NCBI GenBank assembly: GCA_964417895.1
Contig: CAYQJS010000015.1
Location: forward strand, 1-64,000
Reading direction: 5' to 3'
Origin: CAYQJS01 sp964417895
GTDB taxonomy: Bacteria > Chloroflexota > UBA6077 > SHYK01
DNA length: 64,000 bases
Every line of letters starts with the position of its first letter. Position 1 is the stretch's first letter. The position numbers were made by a program, and so were the translations under genes. The notes below the pieces were generated by a model, which did not search any database, had not been told where the DNA came from, and saw only the letters and a list, made by a program, of their open reading frames with translations. Positions 57,990 through 64,000 of the stretch are shown here, one piece after another.

Positions 57990-59477
57990 TCACGCAGGGC
58001 CGACGGCGGAAGCGAGCGCGCTTCTGGCCGCGAGCCGATCTTGGAGCGCAACCCAGCACCACCCGCCGAGGAAGGGGCCGGCGGCGACCAGCAGTCCGAG
58101 CGTACCCAGCACTGGCGCGTCGATGCTTTCTCCGGCAACTGGCCGGATCACGAACTGGACCAGGTAGGTGGCGAGGCCCCCGATACAGAGCAATGTGGTG
58201 TACCAAGTCGTCCTACGCTCAGCCAGAAGGCCCGCGATCAGCGTGGGCCAGACCATATACCAGCCCGAGTAGAAGGGGGAAATGACAACGAAGTACACCA
58301 CGACGATTCGCCACACCGCTCGGAGAGCGTCTCGCCCCACGGTTGACAGAGCCGGCAGTTGCGCCAGGTTGTACAGCGCGAACGCGGCGAGCAGGAGTAC
58401 CTGCCAGAAGCGGAGGGCGGTGTCACGTGACGCGGGAGGCACGACGGCCATCACGACGGCCGTCACGCTGTAGTAGTACTGGTCGACTTCGCGTAGGAAT
58501 GACAGGTCGTCGCTAGCTTCCCAGAAGGGCGCCCATGCCAGCGCGCACAGAGCCACGACGGGCACGCCATGCCCGAGCAGCCACCGGCCGGTGCGGCGCC
58601 GCTGCCAGGCCGACCGGAAGCTCGGCCACAACAACGCTGGAAGCGCGACGGCGAACGTGGCTTTGACCAGGAAGGAGATTGCGCCGGCGATGGCTGTGCC
58701 GATGCTCCCGCGCCTGGCCCAGAGGCCGAAGCCGGCGATAGCGGGGACCAGCGCGATGGCGTCGTTGTGGCCTCCGCCGGCCAGCTCGATCAGAACCAGC
58801 GGATTCCAGGCGAAGATGGCCAACCCGGTCAGACGGCGCTCAGGTCGGATGGCGTCCAGAGCCCAGAGCAGGATCGGGAGGCACATCAGGTAGCCAAGCA
58901 CGGCGAGCCCCTTAAACGCCACCAGCGTGGGCTGGATCGCGCCCCCACCAAAGAAGCCGGTTGCCGCGCTGATCCACGGCCACAGAGGACCGTAGGGCAG
59001 TGGGTAGTGTCCCCAGGCTGTGTACGGGAAGAATGGGTCGTGCGCGCCCTGGAGCGGTGGCACAACGAACGGGTTCTCTCGGTAAACGCTCCAGATACGG
59101 TCGGCAGACATGTAGTAAAAGACGTCGAGGGAGAAGATCGGGTACATCCTCAGGAGGGCGAAAGCGGCCAGCGTCCCCAGGCCCAGTACGATGAGGAGGG
59201 CCCGGCGCGAGCCCTCGAGCCTGATACAGAGGGCAACGCTCACCAGGTAGCAGGTGAAAAGGAGGCCGACGGCAACGACGAATGATAGCGTGGAGCCGAG
59301 CGATGGACCCGTGATGCGTGCGAAATCGAGGAGCGGACTCGAGAGGCCATCGTCGATAGGGTACGGCGCCGAGAACGCGAGCAGGTAAACGCTGACGGCG
59401 GTCGCGCCACATAGCGCCAGACTAGCGTGCGGGTGCCGAGCGAGCAGCCCTAGCGTTGGAAGAAGTCCTCCACGCAC
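57990..59477 (-). CDS. GT-C membrane glycosyltransferase (MptA/B-like or related polyprenol-dependent)
   Basis: 495 residues with about 12 hydrophobic helices. The first loop has YPIFSLDVFYYMSADRIWSV, then NPFVVPPLQGAHDPFFPYTA and WGHYPLPYGPLWPWISAATG, with the Asp and aromatic residues of GT-C proteins. NPLVLIELAGGGHNDAI is a typical MptA/B-like (alpha-1,6-mannosyltransferase) motif. It probably adds mannose or another sugar from a lipid carrier at the outer face of the membrane. It overlaps the end of the ThyX-like gene by 28 bp, suggesting coupling. The GTG 59477 start is plausible but not certain. Confidence 0.8.
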   Translation of the reverse strand: MRGGLLPTLGLLARHPHASLALCGATAVSVYLLAFSAPYPIDDGLSSPLLDFARITGPSLGSTLSFVVAVGLLFTCYLVSVALCIRLEGSRRALLIVLGLGTLAAFALLRMYPIFSLDVFYYMSADRIWSVYRENPFVVPPLQGAHDPFFPYTAWGHYPLPYGPLWPWISAATGFFGGGAIQPTLVAFKGLAVLGYLMCLPILLWALDAIRPERRLTGLAIFAWNPLVLIELAGGGHNDAIALVPAIAGFGLWARRGSIGTAIAGAISFLVKATFAVALPALLWPSFRSAWQRRRTGRWLLGHGVPVVALCALAWAPFWEASDDLSFLREVDQYYYSVTAVVMAVVPPASRDTALRFWQVLLLAAFALYNLAQLPALSTVGRDALRAVWRIVVVYFVVISPFYSGWYMVWPTLIAGLLAERRTTWYTTLLCIGGLATYLVQFVIRPVAGESIDAPVLGTLGLLVAAGPFLGGWCWVALQDRLAARSALASAVGPA

Positions 59478-60988
59478 GGATCGGTCGCCCGAATGTGCTT
59501 CGCCATCTCCGGATATTGCTGTCGGAAGACGGCGAACATGTCGTAAGCGATCTGGCGGTACGAAAAATGCCCGGATGGTCGCGTTCGCACTTCGGCGATG
59601 TAGGCCAGCTCTGCCCAGTCCATTTTGAAGAGCGCACGGCGTCGGAAGGCGAGCGGTAACGCGTACTGCCCGAGCCCGGGCCGGTACTCATCGAGCCGCT
59701 CGGCGAGCTCACCGGCCTGCTCCATGGCCGCTCGGTAGGCGCCGTCCTGGTGGGCGTCAGCGACGGACGGGGGAACGTCATACCCGTAGCCGGCTGTGAA
59801 GTCCTTGATGATCTGCACGCAGTTTCGGTGGCGGTGGAGGTCTCGGAAGGCGCCGTTGTCGATGCAAAGGTCAAAGATGAGCTGATAGCCGGCCCGTGTT
59901 TCTCGGACGGGCTCGTCGTGGGGGCCGCGCGCCAGGAACGCGAGGTCGCCGATTCTATGGACCTCAGATGGCGGCAGGGCCGACACCCGCTCGAGGATCT
60001 GCTGGTAGGACGGCTGGTCGACGCGATAGAGGAGCGTCGCCGCGAGCTCGAGGGGCGGCGCCGCGGGCGCCGCCAGCTCCACGCCGCGCCGCCCATCGGG
60101 CCGCATGTGCGCCAGCGTGGAACGCGCCGCTCCCCGAGCTGCCGCGTAGGTCTTCGTCAGATAGGGCTGGGGCTCCGTGTGGCGCACGAGCGTGGGGGCG
60201 GCGGCGGCTCCAGCCATGGCAGCTTCACGGGACCGGGAGGCGAGGGATTCGGCGTCCGGGCCCGGGTGCGCCTCCAGAAACGCTTGTAGCTCCGGCTCGA
60301 GGCCGAGCGCCTGGGGGTTATAGGCTGGCTCGACCGCGGCCCGACGCAGCTCGTCGGCGATTGCGCGCAGCTCGGCGACGGGATGCGACGCGAGTCGACT
60401 GATCTGGCGCTCGAGCGTGCGCGCGCTGCACAGATACCCCAGCCCTGTATAGGTGCTCGAGGGGAGCAGGTAGCGCGCTACGTCGAAAGCTCGTGCTCGC
60501 AGCGTGCGGCGATACTCGTCATCGGGCATGGACGCCGGTCTCTGGTCCTGGTACTTCCCCGCGAGATATTCCAGGACCGCCCGGTGCGTGCTCTGGTACA
60601 CGTCGAAAAGCTGATTGCACACTTCGGCATAGCGCTCCGCCAGCGGAGAGGACGCTATCTCCGGCGGCGTGTAGTAGCGCCGTCGGGTGAAGTCCTGGTA
60701 GCGCGTGGAGCTCTCCTGCGCATCCACGAGCTGCTCGTCGAGAATCTCGATAGCAGCGACGATGGAGACGTTCTCAGCAACCATCGTCACATGCGCCAAG
60801 TCGGCGATCGAGGCGTGCCCGTAGGCGAAGTAAAACTGCTCATAGAAGCGGCTCGCCCCTTCCTGGGTGAGCTCGCGGATCCACTCCTGGTAGGGTCGGG
60901 CCGAGCGACTGAACTTGGCTACGGCATAGCCGCCCGGCTCGGGCAACGTGCCGATCACGGAGAAGACCCGACGCTGGTCTTCGGTCAT
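59450..60988 (-). CDS. Tandem ThyX-like (flavin-dependent thymidylate synthase) protein with motif split across two halves
   Basis: About 512 residues, twice the usual ThyX length. The first half has YGHASIADLAHVTMVAENVS and ESSTRYQDFTRRRYY (ThyX-type GHxS and E-S-x-R-Y elements) but no RHR motif. The second half has DLHRHRNCVQIIKDFTAGYG, with RHR but without the matching E-S-x-R-Y. Together they supply the parts of the canonical RHRxxSxxExSxRY site. This type of double ThyX is seen in some bacteria and may be active as one composite site or may have another flavin role. I prefer the ATG at 60988; the frame extends to 61042. Confidence 0.82.
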   Translation of the reverse strand: MTEDQRRVFSVIGTLPEPGGYAVAKFSRSARPYQEWIRELTQEGASRFYEQFYFAYGHASIADLAHVTMVAENVSIVAAIEILDEQLVDAQESSTRYQDFTRRRYYTPPEIASSPLAERYAEVCNQLFDVYQSTHRAVLEYLAGKYQDQRPASMPDDEYRRTLRARAFDVARYLLPSSTYTGLGYLCSARTLERQISRLASHPVAELRAIADELRRAAVEPAYNPQALGLEPELQAFLEAHPGPDAESLASRSREAAMAGAAAAPTLVRHTEPQPYLTKTYAAARGAARSTLAHMRPDGRRGVELAAPAAPPLELAATLLYRVDQPSYQQILERVSALPPSEVHRIGDLAFLARGPHDEPVRETRAGYQLIFDLCIDNGAFRDLHRHRNCVQIIKDFTAGYGYDVPPSVADAHQDGAYRAAMEQAGELAERLDEYRPGLGQYALPLAFRRRALFKMDWAELAYIAEVRTRPSGHFSYRQIAYDMFAVFRQQYPEMAKHIRATDPCVEDFFQR

Positions 60989-61101
60989 GAGTTGGCGGTC
61001 CTCAGGCGCGGATTCGCTGGCGGCTGCAGCATGATAGACCACCGGGTCGCGCCTCGGTGGCCCCCCACCCTATAATCGCCGTCGGTCATGCTCGGACGTG
61101 A

Positions 61102-62316
61102 ATGGTGACTTCCCCTCGCTTCGCCCGTATCGTTCTGAGTCTGTCGTTCATCCTCACAACGACACCTCCGACTGCCATGGGCCACGCGCAGCTGGCCGAG
61201 CCGGCGACAGAGATCGGAGATAGGCCGGCGCGCGACGAGGCCGTGGCGGGCCCGATGCCGCTGGCGCCCTACCGTGCGACTAGCCCGGAGTATGGAATGA
61301 GCATCTTCGTCTGGGCGGCGCCGCGCACGACGGCGCGCGACTTGGACAAGCTGACGGCCGCGAGCTTCGAATGGCAGAAGACCCTGTTTCAGTGGAAGGA
61401 CATCGAGCCGCGGAAGGGGATGTTCGACTGGACAGAGGCCGAACGAGTCGTGAAAGCCTCCAATGACGTGGGCATTAGAGTCATCGCGCGACTGGATCTC
61501 CAGCCTGGCTGGGCCCGCGCGGACCGGGCCCCCAATGGCCCGCCCGACAGATACGATGACTTCGCCGACTTCGTGTACGCGCTCGTCGACCATTTCAAAC
61601 CGGGCGCCGGAAACGGCGTCATCGATGCCATCGAGCTGTGGAACGAGCCGAATCTGGCGCGCGAGTGGGGCAACCAGCGAATCGACGCTGAGAGCGCCGC
61701 TGACTATGTGCGTCTGATGTGTCTCGGTCACCATACGGCCAAGCGGGCGTCCTCTCACATTGTGACCATCAGCGCGGGCCTCGCACCGACCGGTACCATG
61801 ACTCACGAAGCGGCGGACGATACGGTCTATCTCCAGTGGATGTACGACGCCGGGGCGCGAGGGTGCTTCGACGTGCTCGGCGCTCACGGTGCGGGCTACA
61901 AAGCTGGCCCCTGGGTTGGCCCCGGTGAGCTGGCGTCGGACCGACGCTGGGGTGGGCACGCGTCGTTTGGCTTTCGGCGCGTCGAGCAGCTGCGCGACGT
62001 CATGGTGCGGAACGGCGACGAGCAGAAACAGGTCTGGCTCGTGGAGTTCGGGTGGACAAGTGATCCCATCCACCCGTCGTATTCCTGGCACCGCGTTAGC
62101 GAGGACGCGAAGGCGCTTTATATCGTCGAGGCCTACAAATGGGCCCGGATGAACTGGGCGCCATGGATCGGCGTTATGATCCTCTGGAACATGGCGTCGC
62201 CCGACTGGACGCCAAGCCGCGAAGAGTACTGGTGGAGTGTGACTGCTCCGGATGGCAGCGACCGGCCAGCGTACGAGGCGGTGCAGCGCGCCAGGCGGAC
62301 CGGTTACCTCCCGTAG
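61102..62316 (+). CDS. Secreted clan GH-A glycosidase-like protein (GH39/PslG-like)
   Basis: 404 residues. A signal peptide (FARIVLSLSFILTTTPPTAM) precedes a TIM barrel. FEWQKTLFQWKDIEPRKG and FDWTEAERVV are the usual first strands. IDAIELWNEPNL carries the acid/base Glu after strand 4, and QVWLVEFGWTSDP the nucleophile Glu at strand 7. This resembles GH39-like exopolysaccharide hydrolases such as PslG. The gene lies beside two membrane glycosyltransferases and is followed by a paralogous lipoprotein, so it may trim a secreted glycan. Confidence 0.85.
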   Translation: MVTSPRFARIVLSLSFILTTTPPTAMGHAQLAEPATEIGDRPARDEAVAGPMPLAPYRATSPEYGMSIFVWAAPRTTARDLDKLTAASFEWQKTLFQWKDIEPRKGMFDWTEAERVVKASNDVGIRVIARLDLQPGWARADRAPNGPPDRYDDFADFVYALVDHFKPGAGNGVIDAIELWNEPNLAREWGNQRIDAESAADYVRLMCLGHHTAKRASSHIVTISAGLAPTGTMTHEAADDTVYLQWMYDAGARGCFDVLGAHGAGYKAGPWVGPGELASDRRWGGHASFGFRRVEQLRDVMVRNGDEQKQVWLVEFGWTSDPIHPSYSWHRVSEDAKALYIVEAYKWARMNWAPWIGVMILWNMASPDWTPSREEYWWSVTAPDGSDRPAYEAVQRARRTGYLP

Positions 62317-62371
62317 AAGAGGACGGCGGATTGCGGAGAGCGGAACCAAGCAGTTTGCGAGTCCGCTCCGC

Positions 62372-63499
62372 GTGACGCGTCCCGATCTGCAATCGGCATT
62401 GTTCAGCGGCCTGCTCGCTGCCGCGCTCCTGCTCGCAGCGTGCCGCCCCTCCGCTCCAGCTATTGGACAGGGCGAGGGCGCGGTCCACGTCTTCCTGTGG
62501 GGCAATCCTCAGACCACCGAGCGGGACCTGCGCCTGGCGAAAGACGCCGGCTTCACGTGGGTCAAGCAGCGTTTCGAGTGGCGGAACATCGAGCGGGACG
62601 GCAAGGGCCAGTTCGAGTGGAACGAGCCGGACCGCATCACCCGGGCGATCGAAGCGGCAGGGTTGCGGGTGGTTGCCCGGCTCGACGGCCATGCCGCATG
62701 GGCCCGCGCCGAAGCGATCTATCCAGACGATGGCCCCCCTGACCGCCTGTCCGACTGGACGGACTTCGTATCGGCGCTCGCAGCCCGCTACAGGGGGCGA
62801 GTCCACGCGTACGAGATCTGGAACGAGCCCAACCTCGCCCGCGAGTGGGGACGCAGTCCGCCCAACGCCGCGGAGTATGTCGAGCTGCTGAAGGTGAGCT
62901 ACGCCGCGGTCAAAAAGGCTGACCCGCAAGCGCTCGTCATCACGGGCGGGCTATCCCCGACTACGGATACGGGACCGAACGCCCGGCCGGACGCCGTCTA
63001 CCTGCAAGAGATGTACGCAGCTGGCGCCAGGGGCGCATTCGACCTGCTCGGCGTGCACGCGGCCGGCTTCAAATCCCCCCCCGAGACTGATCCGTCCGTC
63101 GTTGCTGCCGACCCCGCGTTGACCAACAATGACCCCAGCGCCGTCGAGCTTCGCCGTGCGTACGCTTTCCGCAGAGTCGAAGACCTGCGCCAGATCATGG
63201 TGGAGCAAGGGGACGCCGATCGTCGCGTGGCGGTGCTAGAGACGGGGTGGACGAGCGATACACGCCCCGGCTCGCCGTATCGCTGGCACGCGGTCAGCGA
63301 GCAGGAGAAGGCGGACTATCTCGGTCGGGCGCTGCGATACGCCCGAGCCAACTGGCCGTGGGTCGCCTTCGTGACCGTGATCTATCTTCCAGATCCTGGC
63401 TGGACGGGTGACCACGAGCAACTGTACTGGAGCATCACAAACCAGGACGGCACGCCGCGCGAGGCCTACCAGACTCTCAGACGAGTGATGAGGCCTTAA
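62372..63499 (+). CDS. Clan GH-A glycosidase-like lipoprotein, paralogue of the preceding gene
   Basis: 375 residues from GTG 62372, which starts a lipoprotein signal (ALFSGLLAAALLLAAC; lipobox LAAC). The longer frame overlaps the upstream gene. WVKQRFEWRNIER, VHAYEIWNEPNLAREWG (acid/base Glu) and RVAVLETGWTSDTRP (nucleophile Glu) match the neighbour at 61102, with which it shares most of its length. A cell-anchored twin of a secreted glycosidase suggests a two-place attack on the same polymer. The stop codon TAA lies in the left end of a repeat element. Confidence 0.88.
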   Translation: MTRPDLQSALFSGLLAAALLLAACRPSAPAIGQGEGAVHVFLWGNPQTTERDLRLAKDAGFTWVKQRFEWRNIERDGKGQFEWNEPDRITRAIEAAGLRVVARLDGHAAWARAEAIYPDDGPPDRLSDWTDFVSALAARYRGRVHAYEIWNEPNLAREWGRSPPNAAEYVELLKVSYAAVKKADPQALVITGGLSPTTDTGPNARPDAVYLQEMYAAGARGAFDLLGVHAAGFKSPPETDPSVVAADPALTNNDPSAVELRRAYAFRRVEDLRQIMVEQGDADRRVAVLETGWTSDTRPGSPYRWHAVSEQEKADYLGRALRYARANWPWVAFVTVIYLPDPGWTGDHEQLYWSITNQDGTPREAYQTLRRVMRP

Positions 63500-63600
63500 C
63501 AGGCTGCTGAAAAAACCCGCTCACCCTGAGCTTGTCGAAGGGCCCTGCGGTTCGACAGGCTCACCACGAGCGGAGCCAAACCCTCTCCAGCAGCCTGTTA
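63497..63600. mobile_element. 104-bp element with 13-bp terminal inverted repeats, overlapping the stop codon
   Basis: TAACAGGCTGCTG (63497-63509) and CAGCAGCCTGTTA (63588-63600) are perfect inverted repeats. The interior has CCGCTCACCCTGAGCTTGTC-GAAGGGCC and GGTTCGACAGGCTCACCACG-AGCGG. The same ends, with an expanded interior, occur at 22611-22804. It looks like a miniature, non-coding repeat element. Confidence 0.75.
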
Positions 63601-63692
63601 GGCGTTCTGAGCTATCATGCGCCTTTGAGTGCGTCGGGGCAGATGCAACCTGCTCGTGGTGAGATTGCCGAACGGCAAGGGCGGGGCTGAAC

Positions 63693-64000
63693 GTGATTCG
63701 TGACGATCTCCGTGGAATCGTGCTCGAGGCGGTCGAGCGTGCTCAGGGCGACCACCAACTTCCGGCTGTAGCAGTGCCCGAAATCACCGTCGAGCACCCG
63801 GCGAACGAAGGGCATGGCGACTACGCATCTTCTCTCCCGCTCAGGCTGGCGCGGGCTGCCCGCATGGATCCGATGGGGATCGCGAGCGCTATCGCCACGC
63901 ATATGGCTCTCCCCGAATCGGTTGCCGCGGTCCGGATCGCCGCGCCCGGCTTTCTCAACTTCCATCTGGCTTCCAGCTGGCTGGCTCGTCAGGTGAACGC
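63693..64000 (+). CDS. argS: Arginyl-tRNA synthetase, N-terminal part (runs off the window)
   Basis: Read from GTG 63693, the product (VIRDDLRGIVLEAVERAQGD, then VPEITVEHPANEGHGDYASS) matches the ArgS N-terminal additional domain. ARMDPMGIASAIA and IAAPGFLNFHLASSWLA carry the usual PGFIN-like motif before the catalytic core. It charges tRNA-Arg. Only about 102 residues are in the window. The start is inferred: GGGCGGGG lies about 10 nt upstream. Confidence 0.85.
   Translation, partial: MIRDDLRGIVLEAVERAQGDHQLPAVAVPEITVEHPANEGHGDYASSLPLRLARAARMDPMGIASAIATHMALPESVAAVRIAAPGFLNFHLASSWLARQVN

Overview
This is a GC-rich (roughly two-thirds G+C) bacterial chromosome segment, probably from a metagenome-assembled genome, since a run of 10 Ns marks a scaffold join at 57412-57421. 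The gene content and repeat style (F420/LLM-type oxidoreductase, RNase J, proline/threonine-rich secreted proteins, dense CTCTCCCC-type and GTCGAAGG-type palindromes) suggest a Chloroflexota member. That assignment is an inference from gene content, not a proof.

Layout. 10-6612 (minus strand): a CoA-ester catabolic cluster (MaoC hydratase, class III CoA-transferase, acyl-CoA dehydrogenase, CitE-like lyase, ICL/PEPM-like lyase, truncated MetE-like protein). A DUF559 endonuclease-like gene is translationally coupled inside it. 6761-9091: an LLM oxidoreductase, then two toxin-antitoxin-like pairs (DUF433/DUF5615 and HicB/HicA). 9102-11873: an HxlR regulator with an MFS exporter, divergent from YceI, with a clear operator palindrome between them. 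12477-30029: a glycosyltransferase, then a 16-kb block of five large secreted proteins. Four of these share 13 copies of an ~85-residue Trp-rich beta module separated by Thr/Pro linkers; one is fused to a subtilase and one to a beta-helix. Two paralogues (17816 and 26781) share TIG-type N-termini and a conserved leader hairpin.

30255-38958: small unknown genes, a FabZ-like dehydratase, two glycosyltransferases (one with palindromic repeats inserted in frame), RNase J, NrdR and a free-standing ThrRS editing domain. 39141-46684: secreted and membrane proteins, including a nuclease-fold lipoprotein that has lost its catalytic residues and probably starts at CTG, and a HAD hydrolase. 46740-51379: a beta-helix surface protein preceded by a cobalamin-riboswitch-like RNA and terminator, DUF1461, a retropepsin-like protein, Lgt and DUF503. 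51469-64000: tRNA-Sec, glutamate synthase large subunit, two GT-C glycosyltransferases, a two-domain ThyX-like protein, two clan-A glycosidase-like proteins and the start of argS.

Two themes stand out. One is a cell-surface programme: glycosyltransferases, secreted modular proteins, lipoproteins and lgt. The other is a heavy load of small palindromic repeats that have entered coding sequences, supplied a stop codon and sit against gene starts. The strongest unusual observations are the Trp-rich module family, the riboswitch-like leader on a surface-protein gene, tRNA-Sec without a visible selenoprotein, the split-motif ThyX protein and the repeat insertions.
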